From: Pelagibacterium sediminicola
GTDB taxonomy: Bacteria; Pseudomonadota; Alphaproteobacteria; Rhizobiales; Devosiaceae
Assembly (NCBI RefSeq): GCF_003390885.1
Contig: NZ_QMEL01000013.1
Coordinates: forward strand, 1 to 49,139
Reading direction: 5' to 3'
DNA: 49,139 bases
Below, one piece after another: positions 40,902-49,139 of this stretch (the first letter of the stretch is position 1; every line of letters starts with the position of its first letter). Under the pieces are notes generated by a model that searched no databases, was not told the origin of the DNA, and was given only the letters and a program-made list of their open reading frames with translations. Position numbers and translations under genes: made by a program.

Positions 40902-42746
40902 ATGACTGAAACGATCAGACTGACCATGGCCCAGGCCGTCGCGCGGTTTCTTGCAGCACAGGATACCCGGATAGATGGCGAGACGGTCCCGCTTTTTGGG
41001 GGCGTCTGGGCGATTTTCGGACATGGCAATGTCGCGGGCATGGGCGAGGCGCTTTATGCCGTCCGCGACGTGCTGCCCACCTATCGCGCGCATAACGAGC
41101 AGGGCATGGCCCATGCGGCCATTGCCTTCGCCAAGGCGAGCTTCCGGCGCCGGATGATGGCCTGCACGACTTCCATCGGTCCCGGCGCGACCAATATGGT
41201 GACCGCTGCCGCGCTGGCCCATGTCAATCGCCTGCCGGTATTGTTTCTACCCGGCGACGTCTTTGCCAACCGCCGCCCGGATCCCGTGCTGCAGCAGGTC
41301 GAAGACTTTGCGGATGGCACGGTGTCTGCCAACGACGCATTCAGACCGGTTTCGCGCTATTTTGATCGTATCACCCGGCCCGAACAGATCATTCCCGCGC
41401 TGCGCCGCGCGATGCAGGTGCTCACCGACCCGGCCGAGAGTGGCCCGGTTACCCTGGCGCTTTGCCAGGATACGCAGGCCGAGGCCTATGACTATCCCGT
41501 CTCGTTCTTTGCGAGAACTCTTTGGAGCCCGCGCCGGGTGCGCCCCGATGAAGACGAACTTGCAACGGCTGCGGAGGCCATTCGTTCGGCGCAAAAGCCG
41601 GTGCTCATCGCGGGCGGCGGCGTACTCTATTCGCAGGCCTATGACACACTGCGCCAGTTTGTCGAGGCGCATGGCATCCCTGTGCTCGAAACGCAGGCGG
41701 GGAAATCCGCGCTGCCCCATTCCCACCCGCTCAATATGGGGTCGGTCGGGGTGACGGGCACCAGCGCCTCGAACCGGCTCGCCGAGGAGGCGGACCTCGT
41801 TCTTGCGGTCGGTACGCGACTGCAGGACTTCACCACCGGCTCGTGGGCCTTGTTCAGAAACGACGAGGTCAGGTTCGTCGCCCTCAACGTCGTGGGGGCG
41901 GATGCGGCCAAGCATAATGCGCTGCCGCTCGTCGCGGATGCAAAAGCAGGTCTTGTCGCCCTTGATGCTGCGCTCGAAGGCTGGCGCGCACCTCAAAGCT
42001 GGCGAGCGGCTGCATCTGCTGGCAAGTCTGACTGGATGGTCGAGGCTGCAAAGGCGACGGCGGCGACCAATGCCGAACTGCCTTCCGATGCACAGGTGAT
42101 CGGCGCCGTGCAGCGCGCGATTGGCGATGCGGTCGTCGTATGTGCGGCAGGAGGGCTTCCCGGCGAGTTGCATAAGCTCTGGCAGGCGGAAAAGCCCGGA
42201 AACTACCATCTGGAATATGGGTACTCGTGCATGGGCTACGAGATTGCCGGCGGTCTGGGAGTCAAGCTGGCGCGGCCCGGAGACGAGGTTGTCGTCATGG
42301 TCGGAGACGGCAGTTACATGATGCTCAACTCCGAGCTCTCCACGGCCGTGATGATGGGCCAGAAGCTCACCGTTGTCCTGCTGGACAACCGAGGCTATGG
42401 CTGCATCAACCGCCTGCAGATGGGCACCGGTGGTGCCAACTTCAACAATTTGCTCAAGGATACGCATCACGAGATCATGCCCGATATCGATTTCGTCCTG
42501 CATGCGCGATCCATGGGCGCCCATACCGAAAAGGTGGCCGGTATCGCCGAATTGGAAACCGCGCTGGCCGCGGCCCGCGAGCGCGTGCAAACCAGCGTGA
42601 TCGTCATCGATACGGACCCGCTGGTCACCACGGAAGCGGGTGGGCACTGGTGGGATGTGGCGGTTCCGGAGGTTTCGGACCGGCCCGAAGTGCGCGCCAG
42701 GCGGGCCGAATACGAAGACATGCTCAAGGCGCAGAAAATCGGATAG
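40902..42746 (+). CDS. iolD: 3D-(3,5/4)-trihydroxycyclohexane-1,2-dione hydrolase
   Basis: About 614 residues of the thiamine-diphosphate enzyme superfamily, with the three-domain PYR, central and PP layout. The catalytic glutamate sits in YRAHNEQGMAHAA. The ThDP-binding motif is VMVGDGSYMM ending in DNRGYGCIN. It opens the ring of the dione to 5-deoxy-glucuronate. GAGGAAAGG precedes the ATG; a TTG eight codons earlier is rejected. It follows iolC by 55 bases and precedes iolE. Confidence 0.94.
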   Translation: MTETIRLTMAQAVARFLAAQDTRIDGETVPLFGGVWAIFGHGNVAGMGEALYAVRDVLPTYRAHNEQGMAHAAIAFAKASFRRRMMACTTSIGPGATNMVTAAALAHVNRLPVLFLPGDVFANRRPDPVLQQVEDFADGTVSANDAFRPVSRYFDRITRPEQIIPALRRAMQVLTDPAESGPVTLALCQDTQAEAYDYPVSFFARTLWSPRRVRPDEDELATAAEAIRSAQKPVLIAGGGVLYSQAYDTLRQFVEAHGIPVLETQAGKSALPHSHPLNMGSVGVTGTSASNRLAEEADLVLAVGTRLQDFTTGSWALFRNDEVRFVALNVVGADAAKHNALPLVADAKAGLVALDAALEGWRAPQSWRAAASAGKSDWMVEAAKATAATNAELPSDAQVIGAVQRAIGDAVVVCAAGGLPGELHKLWQAEKPGNYHLEYGYSCMGYEIAGGLGVKLARPGDEVVVMVGDGSYMMLNSELSTAVMMGQKLTVVLLDNRGYGCINRLQMGTGGANFNNLLKDTHHEIMPDIDFVLHARSMGAHTEKVAGIAELETALAAARERVQTSVIVIDTDPLVTTEAGGHWWDVAVPEVSDRPEVRARRAEYEDMLKAQKIG

Positions 42747-42807
42747 ATCATCTGTGAATGATTTTCGCGCGCAAGCCTTTCCACTCAGACACAGGAATGA
42801 AGCATAA

Positions 42808-43701
42808 ATGATCCGGATCGGCGCAAATCCAATCGGATGGTCTAATGATGACATGATCGAGATCGGCGGCGATACCCCGCTCGAAACCTGTCTGGCCGAA
42901 GCGCGGCAGGCCGGTTTCACCGGCATGGAACTGGGCAACAAGTTCCCGCGCCAGGCCGACGCCTTGCGCCCCATCCTCGAAGCTTATGGGCACAGCCTCG
43001 TTTCGGGATGGTATTCCTCCGAACTTTTGCTTCGGGATGAAAACGCCGAGATTTTAGCAGCCGACTCCCATGCGAGCCTGCTACGCGATCTCGGCTGCAA
43101 GGTGATGATCGTGTGCGAGACGTCGAATGCGATCCACGGGCAGATGGATACACCGCTCTCCGCCCGCCCCATCCTGCCACACGATGTTTGGGCGCGCTTC
43201 GGGATGCGGCTGACCGCCTTTGCAAACAGGCTCAAGCAGCAATACGGGCTGACGCTGGTCTATCACCATCATATGGGATCGATCGTGCAGACCGAGGCCG
43301 AGATCGATCGGCTGATGGCCTCGACCGGCGATGCCGTGCACCTGCTGCTCGATACGGGGCATGTGGCATGGGGCGGCGGAAACCCCGCGCGCGTTGCCCG
43401 CAATCACCGGCGGCGCATCGCCCACGTACATACCAAAGACGTTCGTGCCGACATTATGCTGCAATCCAATTCCGGGGATTGGAGCTTCCTCAAATCGGTT
43501 CTGGCAGGCGTCTATACAGTGCCCGGCGACGGCCATGTCGATTTCCCCGCCGTATTCGCGGAACTGGAAGGCTATGAAGGTTGGTTCGTCGTGGAAGCGG
43601 AGCAGGACCCTCAAAAGGCCCACCCCCTCACTTATGCCACCAAGGGATACGACTATCTGAACAGGACCCTCACGGCGGCCGGCTTCACAATCGAACGGTA
43701 G
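42808..43701 (+). CDS. iolE: Myo-inosose-2 dehydratase
   Basis: 297 residues of the xylose-isomerase-like TIM-barrel family. IolE marks include IGANPIGWSNDD at the N-terminus, MELGNKFPR, YHHHMGSIVQTE, LLDTGHVAWGG, HVHTKDVR and VVEAEQDP; the Glu, Asp and His residues in these form the metal site. It dehydrates 2-keto-myo-inositol to the dione. The gap to iolD is about 60 bases without a clear promoter, and iolB follows in the same operon. Confidence 0.94.
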   Translation: MIRIGANPIGWSNDDMIEIGGDTPLETCLAEARQAGFTGMELGNKFPRQADALRPILEAYGHSLVSGWYSSELLLRDENAEILAADSHASLLRDLGCKVMIVCETSNAIHGQMDTPLSARPILPHDVWARFGMRLTAFANRLKQQYGLTLVYHHHMGSIVQTEAEIDRLMASTGDAVHLLLDTGHVAWGGGNPARVARNHRRRIAHVHTKDVRADIMLQSNSGDWSFLKSVLAGVYTVPGDGHVDFPAVFAELEGYEGWFVVEAEQDPQKAHPLTYATKGYDYLNRTLTAAGFTIER

Positions 43702-43709
43702 GAAGACCC

Positions 43710-44504
43710 ATGTCCAGATTGCTCGTCAAACCTCAGGGCGAAACCGGCACCGTCATCGCGGTGACGCCGCAAAGCGCCGGATGGACCTATGTGGGATTCG
43801 AGGTGCAGAAGCTAAGGGCCGGTGAAAGCACGAAGGCTGCGACCGGGGATCGGGAAGTCTGCCTCGTTCTGGTATCGGGCACGGCGGAGATTTCTGCGGG
43901 CGGCGAACAGTTTGGCCGGGTCGGCGAGAGAATGAGCCCCTTCGAGGGCAAGCCCGCTGCGGTTTATGTGCCGGGACAGTCCGATTGGGCGGTAACGGCC
44001 GTCACCGATATCGAGCTTGCGATCTGCTCTGCGCCTGCCCTTTCCCAAAAAAAGGTCAAGCTGATTGCGCCGGAGACGATGAGCCAGGAAACACGCGGCA
44101 AGGGCACCAATGTGCGCCATGTCACCAACATTCTGCCCGAGACGGACCCGACGGCGGATGCCCTGCTCGTTGTCGAGGTCATCACGCCCGGCGGGCATAC
44201 CTCCTCGTACCCCCCGCACAAGCACGATCAGGACGATCTCCCGAACGAATCCTATCTCGAGGAAACCTATTATCATCGGCTCAATCCCCCGCAGGGCTAT
44301 GGCTTTCAGCGGGTCTATACCGATGACAGGTCGCTCGATGAGGTAATGCTGCTCGAGGACGGCGTCACTACTCTCGTTCCCAAGGGATACCACCCTTGCG
44401 CGGCGATCCATGGTTATGATCTCTACTATCTCAACGTTATGGCGGGCCCGAAGCGCACATGGAAATTCCACAACGAGAAAGCCCATGAATGGCTGCTCGG
44501 GTGA
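43710..44504 (+). CDS. iolB: 5-deoxy-glucuronate isomerase
   Basis: 264 residues, canonical IolB bicupin. The C-terminal metal site SSYPPHKHDQDD is followed by EETYYHRLNPPQGYGFQR and VPKGYHPCAAIHGYDLYYLN. It converts 5-deoxy-glucuronate to 2-deoxy-5-keto-gluconate. The ATG follows the iolE stop by nine bases, and GGAAG overlaps that stop. A longer open frame inside iolE is rejected. A second, diverged IolB homologue lies near 6 kb. Confidence 0.94.
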   Translation: MSRLLVKPQGETGTVIAVTPQSAGWTYVGFEVQKLRAGESTKAATGDREVCLVLVSGTAEISAGGEQFGRVGERMSPFEGKPAAVYVPGQSDWAVTAVTDIELAICSAPALSQKKVKLIAPETMSQETRGKGTNVRHVTNILPETDPTADALLVVEVITPGGHTSSYPPHKHDQDDLPNESYLEETYYHRLNPPQGYGFQRVYTDDRSLDEVMLLEDGVTTLVPKGYHPCAAIHGYDLYYLNVMAGPKRTWKFHNEKAHEWLLG

Positions 44505-44822
44505 GCGCGCCTTCCAGGCGATGATGTAGTGGGAATAGGGCAGGTATCGGCCAAAGGCACCAATGTCATTCCGGGACCCGTTCCCGAAATCCAGCGCGAT
44601 CCTTCAAAACGCGCCGCTCTGTGCCGGTTCAATCAAGACCTGAAATGATCTAGGTAAAATCGTTTCGCAACGGGGGGTCCCCGCTCGGTAATCCGTGCGG
44701 CGGCATCGCGCTTGAACACGACACTGAAATCGCCAGATCCCATCTTGGTCTTCTTGCCTCGGATCTGGGGAAGAAGGCGTCCAGAAATCCGGGGGCTACT
44801 CAAAACTCTACCGTTGAGGACC
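44505..44822. other. Intergenic region with dispersed repeat copy 2
   Basis: This 318-bp gap separates the inositol operon from a convergent GlcG/HbpS gene. It contains the second copy of the 38-bp repeat. Reading the minus strand, a short frame (44633-44743) begins at an ATG and ends inside the repeat. I saw no terminator with a U-tract and no RNA gene. Confidence 0.5.
44616..44653. repeat. Dispersed intergenic repeat, copy 2
   Basis: It matches 4678-4715 at 36 of 38 positions, same orientation, 40 kb apart. Both start at GCTCTGTGCCGGTTCAATCA and end at TGAAATGATCTAG. It lies in non-coding DNA at the end of the inositol cluster. Confidence 0.65.
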
Positions 44823-45248
44823 CTAATCTTGGAGCTTCATAAAGGCGTCGATGCCTGCTTGTGCGCAGATTCTGTCCTGATCGGGCGTGCCCGAACTCAG
44901 CCCGATTCCTCCCACGACTTCACCGGCGACGACGATCGGGAGCCCTCCAGCCACGACCATCAGTCGTCCCCCGAGTGCTGAATTAATCCCATAGGCAGGG
45001 TTGCCGGGCTGGCTGGCCTGACCATATTCATGGGTTGCCTTTTTGGCTGCGGCCGCCGTGTATGCCTTGTCGATGGCAATGGTGATGCTGGTGATCTTGC
45101 CGCCTATCATCCGCTCGAATGCAATAAGATTGCCCCCATCATCGGTGATGGCGATGCACATCGGCACGTCGATTTCGTTCGCTTTGTCCGCTGCGCCCTT
45201 CAGAAGGATACGGGCATCTTCGATATCAATGCGCCTAATGGTTTGCAT
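44823..45248 (-). CDS. GlcG/HbpS-family heme-binding-like protein
   Basis: 141 residues, the full length of the family. Conserved marks are the N-terminal helix with ADKANEIDVPMCIAITDDGG, the KAYTAAAAKKAT segment and the closing GEVVGGIGLSSGTPDQDRIC. GlcG accompanies glycolate genes and HbpS binds heme in Streptomyces; the general function is unclear. No signal peptide is present here. GAGGAG is nine bases before the ATG. It is divergent from a NitT/TauT-type importer across a 500-bp gap. Confidence 0.85.
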   Translation of the reverse strand: MQTIRRIDIEDARILLKGAADKANEIDVPMCIAITDDGGNLIAFERMIGGKITSITIAIDKAYTAAAAKKATHEYGQASQPGNPAYGINSALGGRLMVVAGGLPIVVAGEVVGGIGLSSGTPDQDRICAQAGIDAFMKLQD

Positions 45249-45764
45249 GCGCTTTTCTCCTCGGGTTGGCTCGACGCGGAAATGAACACAGCTTGCCGTT
45301 CCCGCGCATATGTTTTCGCGAATGTTTCCACCATATGGAATTTCCGTCTCGGATTATGCGGTCCCGAACTCGCCACTGCCGACAGTTGGGCTTGCCGTGC
45401 ATCGGTCGATGATACCCGCCCCATGGGGGTTGACCGGCTAACGGCGATTCCACCGGATGATCGGATTTTGCGCTCTCGCAACGACCGTTGCCAAAATGCC
45501 CGAGGAGAGGGGTATTCCTCAAGCGCCAGCCGCAACCTGTGGATAATCATACCAGGGCATGAGAGCATCTGTTGGCGTTCCTGCCTGTCTCCTCGGTCCG
45601 CCTCCATAGCGACTACTGTTGTCCCTTCATCGCTTAAGAGCTTGACAATCGAAAAATGTGATCACAGTATGAGATCAAGAATTAGAACCGTGTGTCGGAT
45701 GGTGTTGTCCGGCTGGGAGCGCGGCGAGGGCAACACACAGTCGCTGACGCATCGGGAGGATGAT
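45249..45764. other. Long divergent intergenic region before NitT/TauT-type importer
   Basis: This 516-bp gap holds no convincing gene. Open frames cross it on both strands, but their translations show no domain and overlap real genes. Near the GlcG side, TTCCA-CCATA-TGGAA (about 45327-45341) is a small inverted repeat. A promoter with a palindrome lies near 45650. No riboswitch that I could recognise is present in the leader. Confidence 0.45.
45644..45672 (+). promoter_or_regulatory. Promoter with TGTGATCACA palindrome in the spacer
   Basis: TTGACA at 45644-45649 and CAGTAT at 45667-45672 are spaced by 17 bp. The perfect palindrome TGTGATCACA (45659-45668) covers the end of the spacer, and GATCA repeats again 12 bases on. 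The arrangement suggests a repressor-controlled promoter for the importer genes, leaving a leader of about 90 bases. The regulator is not in the window as far as I can tell. Confidence 0.45.
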
Positions 45765-46757
45765 ATGCACAGCTCAAAAACAAAACGTCTCGTCACGCTT
45801 TTTTCCACGGCCGCGATGGTCGCCCTTATTGCCGGTGCTCCGGCGATTGCTGCCGATGACATCAATGTCCGGTTTAGCTGGAAGCTGAAGGGGGAATACG
45901 GGTTTTTCTACCACGGCCAGCAAGAAGGAGTTTATGAGGAGCGCGATCTCAACGTAAGCTTTGGTGAGGGTGCTGGTGCCCAGGCCGCGCTGGGTGCACT
46001 TCTGCAAGGCCAGGAAGACGTGGTCGTTCTTCCCGGTATCTTCGCCATTTCGGCTATCCAGCAGGGCATGCCGGTAAAGTTGGTGGCCCTGTATCAACCT
46101 GCGGCGCCGATTGTCCTGATTTCTCATGAGGATAATCCTGTCAACGTGCCGGCTGATCTGGAAGGGAAATCCATCGCTCACGCCGTGGGTGAAACGGGAA
46201 CATCCTATCTCGATGCGTTCTGTCTGATGAACGACATCGACTGCGGTTCGATCAACAAGATTCAGATGGACGCCGGCTCGCGCGTGCCCCAGTTTATGCA
46301 AAAGCAGGTGGACGTGGTCAGCGTCTATCAAACTAACGACCTTCCCGTTCTCGTTGACAGGGTTGGTCACGAATTTCCCACCCTCGATCTTGCCGAGTAT
46401 GGCCTTTCTGTACCCGGACTTGCAGCCGTGGTGAGCGATGATGCATTGGAAAACAATGCTGATGCATTGCATCGGTTCATCGAGGCAACAAATGAAGCGA
46501 TCGAACTGACCAAAGCAGATCCTGACGCAGCCACGCAGTCCCTGATGTCCGTCTGGTCGGGCGGGCCCTCCGAGGCGGTCCAGCGTGAGCAGATCGTGGC
46601 CACCTCGGATTCAATCATCCAGATTGATGGCCATCCTTATGGCTGGATCGAGGAAGCTGCGATCGCCGACGCGCTGGAGCTTATTTCCAGCACGGATAAC
46701 GTCGGGGAATTGAGAGCCTTGGACAATTTCTATTCCAACTCACTTCTTGCGGAGTAG
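45765..46757 (+). CDS. NMT1/THI5-like ABC transporter substrate-binding protein
   Basis: 330 residues with a signal peptide ending near PAIAAD. The mature part is an NMT1/THI5/SsuA-type binding protein (VRFSWKLKGEYGFFYHGQQE, FGEGAGAQAALGALLQGQED, DLEGKSIAHAVGETGTSY). GGGAGG lies six bases before the ATG; the open frame extends far upstream through non-coding DNA and is rejected. Ligands of the family include pyrimidines, riboflavin, sulfonates and nitriles. The tryptophan and glycines near the N-terminus resemble pyrimidine or flavin binders, but I cannot decide. Confidence 0.86.
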   Translation: MHSSKTKRLVTLFSTAAMVALIAGAPAIAADDINVRFSWKLKGEYGFFYHGQQEGVYEERDLNVSFGEGAGAQAALGALLQGQEDVVVLPGIFAISAIQQGMPVKLVALYQPAAPIVLISHEDNPVNVPADLEGKSIAHAVGETGTSYLDAFCLMNDIDCGSINKIQMDAGSRVPQFMQKQVDVVSVYQTNDLPVLVDRVGHEFPTLDLAEYGLSVPGLAAVVSDDALENNADALHRFIEATNEAIELTKADPDAATQSLMSVWSGGPSEAVQREQIVATSDSIIQIDGHPYGWIEEAAIADALELISSTDNVGELRALDNFYSNSLLAE

Positions 46758-46762
46758 CATGC

Positions 46763-47605
46763 ATGGCCAGGGTTTCAGGTTTTTCAGGGAGTGTAGCGGT
46801 GCAGACCGAGCGGGGAAAAAACACCATAAAGGCTAAGCGCAAATTCAGGTTGCAGCAGTTGACCGAGCGGTTCTCCGCCCTGTTCCTTGCCGTGGCTTTG
46901 CTTGCGGTCTGGCAGATTGCGGTTCCCCTTTCAGGTCTGTCTGAATTCATACTGCCCACGCCTCTCGCGATTGCAACACGCATCGCCAATGAACTTCCTC
47001 TCCTGGCCAGTCATGGTTACATCACGCTTTTTGAAGTGTTGGCAGGCTTCGGAATGGGGGTTGCCATCGGCATCCCCCTCTCCCTTCTGATCTTCTATTC
47101 GCGCGCTTTCGAAAAGGCGGTCTATCCGCTGCTGGTCGCTCTTCAGACCATTCCGAAAGTTGCGCTGGCTCCCATCCTGGTTCTCTATCTGGGCTATGGC
47201 TGGGCGCCAAAGATCACTCTTGCCTTCTTGATTGCCCTTTTCCCCATTGTCATCTCGACGGTGGTGGGGCTGCAGTCGCTCGACAAGAATCTGGTAAACC
47301 TTGTGCGCTCGATGGGCGCGAACGAGATGCAGACCTTCTTCAAGGTCCGGCTTCCCGCGGCTCTGCCCAATATTTTCGGCGGGTTCAAGGTCGCGATCTC
47401 GCTGTCGGTTATCGGTGCGGTAATCGGCGAATATGTCGCCGCCGAGCGCGGATTGGGCTATCTTCAGCTTCAGGCGAACTCGCTGTTCGATACGACACTG
47501 AACTTTGCGAGCGTCGTTGCGATTTCAGCCTTGGGCGTGAGTCTTTATTTCATCCTCGATTTTATCGAGAGCAAGGTCGCCTATAAGCGGGATTCGGCAA
47601 AATGA
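46763..47605 (+). CDS. NitT/TauT-family ABC transporter permease
   Basis: 280 residues with about six membrane segments after a basic N-terminus of some 30 residues. Family marks are LPTPLAIATRIANELP, the central VALQTIPKVALAPILVLYLG, the EAA-type loop VRSMGANEMQTFFKVRLPAA and the C-terminal AAERGLGYLQLQAN. It begins five bases after the binding-protein stop. The possible start at a later ATG is not needed. Confidence 0.88.
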   Translation: MARVSGFSGSVAVQTERGKNTIKAKRKFRLQQLTERFSALFLAVALLAVWQIAVPLSGLSEFILPTPLAIATRIANELPLLASHGYITLFEVLAGFGMGVAIGIPLSLLIFYSRAFEKAVYPLLVALQTIPKVALAPILVLYLGYGWAPKITLAFLIALFPIVISTVVGLQSLDKNLVNLVRSMGANEMQTFFKVRLPAALPNIFGGFKVAISLSVIGAVIGEYVAAERGLGYLQLQANSLFDTTLNFASVVAISALGVSLYFILDFIESKVAYKRDSAK

Positions 47606-47657
47606 TCCCCAGCGCCTGTCGGAAATCTTTTGTTGAAGTTGAGAATGGGAGCATCCA

Positions 47658-48461
47658 ATGAGCGCAGTTTCGCCTACAATCGGCGCCGAAGTTGATATCG
47701 CGCAGCTCACCAAGATCTATCACACCCGTGAGAGTGAGGATGTTCTGGCGCTCGATGCCATCGATCTCAAGATTGAGCGCGGAAGTTTCGTTGCGGTGGT
47801 CGGCCCGAGCGGCTGCGGCAAGAGTACATTGCTCTCGCTTTTGGCAGGTCTGACGCCCATATCGGATGGCCAGATCACCATCGACAGCGAGCGCGTTGCC
47901 AAACCCCATTCCAAGATCGGTGTGGTATTTCAGTCCGATCTGCTCCTCTACTGGCGAACGGTTATCGAAAACATTCTGTTGCCCATCGAAATCAAGGGTT
48001 TGGATGTCAAGAAATACGCGGCCAAAGCCGAAGAACTGCTCAAACAGGTCGGTCTTGCCGGTTTCGGGAAAAAATACCCCTCTGAGCTTTCGGGCGGCAT
48101 GCGCCAGCGTGTTGCGATCTGCCGTGCTCTTATCCAGGAGCCGGGCCTGTTGCTTATGGACGAGCCCTTCGGCGCTTTGGATGCGTTGACCCGCGAGCAG
48201 ATGATCATGGATCTGCAGACCATGTGGGTGCGCTTGGGCAATACGGTCCTGTTCATCACCCACGGTATCGATGAAGCGGTGTTTCTTGCAGACCGGGTGA
48301 TTGTTATGTCACCGCGTCCTGGCCGGATCGATCTCGACCTCAAGGTCGACATGCCGCGTCCGCGGCAATGGAGTCGCGTCCACGAGGACCCGATCTTCCA
48401 CGGATATGTGCGCCAGATCCGCGAGATTTTCGAGGCCAAGGGCATTCTGGTCGCCCATTAA
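47658..48461 (+). CDS. NitT/TauT-family ABC transporter ATPase
   Basis: 267 residues. Walker A GPSGCGKST is at 49-57, followed by Q-loop FQSDLLLYWRTV, signature LSGGMRQRVAICRAL, Walker B LLLMDEPFGALD and switch histidine THGIDEA. This is the SsuB/TauB type. It lies 52 bases after the permease and completes the three-gene importer. Confidence 0.9.
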   Translation: MSAVSPTIGAEVDIAQLTKIYHTRESEDVLALDAIDLKIERGSFVAVVGPSGCGKSTLLSLLAGLTPISDGQITIDSERVAKPHSKIGVVFQSDLLLYWRTVIENILLPIEIKGLDVKKYAAKAEELLKQVGLAGFGKKYPSELSGGMRQRVAICRALIQEPGLLLMDEPFGALDALTREQMIMDLQTMWVRLGNTVLFITHGIDEAVFLADRVIVMSPRPGRIDLDLKVDMPRPRQWSRVHEDPIFHGYVRQIREIFEAKGILVAH

Positions 48462-48553
48462 CGCACAGACCGAACCATCCAGGCAAACATCCAGCCGGCC
48501 ACTCCATGGGTGGCTGTTCTGGAAGTGTGTGCCCAATTTTCAGGGGGCTTGAT

Positions 48554-49139
48554 ATGCAGATAGCCATCTTACGCGAGCCTGAACACGAGTCCCGCGTTGC
48601 GGCGACGCCGGAGAGCATCACCAAGCTGATCGGGCTTGGGGCTTTTGTGAGCGTCGAAAAGGGCGCGGGTGAAGGCTCGCGGATTCCCGATACGCTTTAC
48701 AAGAACGCGGGGGCCGAGATTGCGGCGACGGCAGCGGCGGCGCTCAAGGGCGCGGACGTGGTGCTGGCGGTGCGGCGGCCTGACGCTGGGGCGCTGGCGG
48801 GTGTCAACAAGGGCGCGCTGGTTCTGGCGATCATGGACCCTTATGGCAACGAGGCCGCGCTCGGGGCACTGGCCAAGGCGGGGCTGCAAGCCTTTGCCAT
48901 GGAACTGATGCCGCGCATCACGCGCGCGCAGGTGATGGACGTTTTGTCCTCGCAGGCCAACCTTGCGGGCTATCAGGCGGTGATCGATGCCGCCGGTGCG
49001 TTTGACCGGGCGCTGCCGATGATGATGACGGCGGCGGGCACGGTGCGCGCGGCCAAAGTGTTCGTGATGGGCGCTGGCGTTGCGGGGCTGCAGGCGATCG
49101 CCACCGCAAGGCGGCTGGGGGCTGCGGTTTCGGCCACCG
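48554..49139 (+). CDS. pntA: NAD(P) transhydrogenase subunit alpha (partial, runs off the end)
   Basis: The first 195 codons are inside the window and the frame is still open at the last base. The sequence MQIAILREPEHESRVAATPE is the conserved start of the alanine-dehydrogenase/PNT N-terminal domain. It continues with VRRPDAGAL, AMELMPRITRAQVMDVLSSQ (the RT/S-RAQ-x-MD-x-LSSQA signature), ANLAGYQAVIDAA and the NAD-binding VMGAGVAGLQAIATARRLGA. The product pumps protons while exchanging reducing equivalents between NADH and NADP. GGGGG lies upstream of the ATG. pntB genes would be expected beyond the edge. Confidence 0.93.
   Translation, partial: MQIAILREPEHESRVAATPESITKLIGLGAFVSVEKGAGEGSRIPDTLYKNAGAEIAATAAAALKGADVVLAVRRPDAGALAGVNKGALVLAIMDPYGNEAALGALAKAGLQAFAMELMPRITRAQVMDVLSSQANLAGYQAVIDAAGAFDRALPMMMTAAGTVRAAKVFVMGAGVAGLQAIATARRLGAAVSAT

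Noticed and set aside
45200-45607. A 135-codon minus-strand frame upstream of and overlapping the GlcG/HbpS gene
   Set aside because: It overlaps the conserved N-terminus of that protein in another frame, has no ribosome binding site and no domain.

Overview
The window (about 49.1 kb, GC-rich) reads as chromosomal DNA of an alphaproteobacterium, most likely order Hyphomicrobiales and possibly a Devosiaceae-like lineage. The grounds are a rhizobial-style inositol gene set (kinase-aldolase fusion IolC, RpiR-type IolR with a GGAA-N6-TTCC site), short palindromic repeats of the GTTTTGAT type, many ABC importers and a pntA gene at the right edge. The lower taxonomic rank is inference. I saw no rRNA, tRNA or CRISPR array, and only the first codons of a possible IS630-type transposase at the left edge.

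Layout. (1) 1-4.7 kb: a mirrored block of two secreted SH3b-domain proteins flanking two tandem AraC-family regulators. (2) 4.8-12.8 kb, minus strand: a probable nine-gene operon with a polyamine-type ABC importer, a GhrA-like dehydrogenase, a bicupin, an SDR, an IolB homologue and a GntR/FadR regulator. A divergent Lrp/AsnC regulator faces it across a perfect palindrome. (3) 13.7-16.2 kb: mmsA/iolA with a divergent LysR regulator. (4) 16.4-32.6 kb: two complete importers of the class usually labelled ferric iron, back to back over one control region, followed by an inositol-monophosphatase-like enzyme, a LacI regulator, a CX5R phosphatase, a Na/Pi cotransporter and a metallophosphoesterase. 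(5) 32.6-44.5 kb: myo-inositol uptake and catabolism, with an oxidoreductase, a ribose/inositol-type ABC importer, iolR, iolG and iolC-D-E-B. (6) 44.8-48.5 kb: a GlcG/HbpS protein divergent from a NitT/TauT-type ABC importer. (7) 48.55 kb to the end: start of pntA.

How it fits together. The full myo-inositol route is present: IolG, IolE, IolD, IolB, the IolC kinase-aldolase, and MmsA for malonate semialdehyde. The most interesting part is block 4. A 16-bp palindrome (TTGCACA-GG-TGTGCAA and close variants) occurs five times, and only in the two divergent control regions of this block: between the two importers, and between the LacI gene and the phosphatase operon. This predicts one LacI regulon joining two importers with three phosphatase-type enzymes and a phosphate transporter. 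The first binding protein lacks the Tyr-Tyr pair of ferric-binding FbpA and has the His-Asp...Glu residues I recall from the sugar-phosphate binder AfuA, at the same mature positions. My working model is an uptake, dephosphorylation and phosphate-export system for phosphorylated polyols or sugars, possibly inositol phosphates or glycerophosphoinositol, feeding the adjacent inositol pathway. The genes and operators are read from sequence; the substrate is inference.
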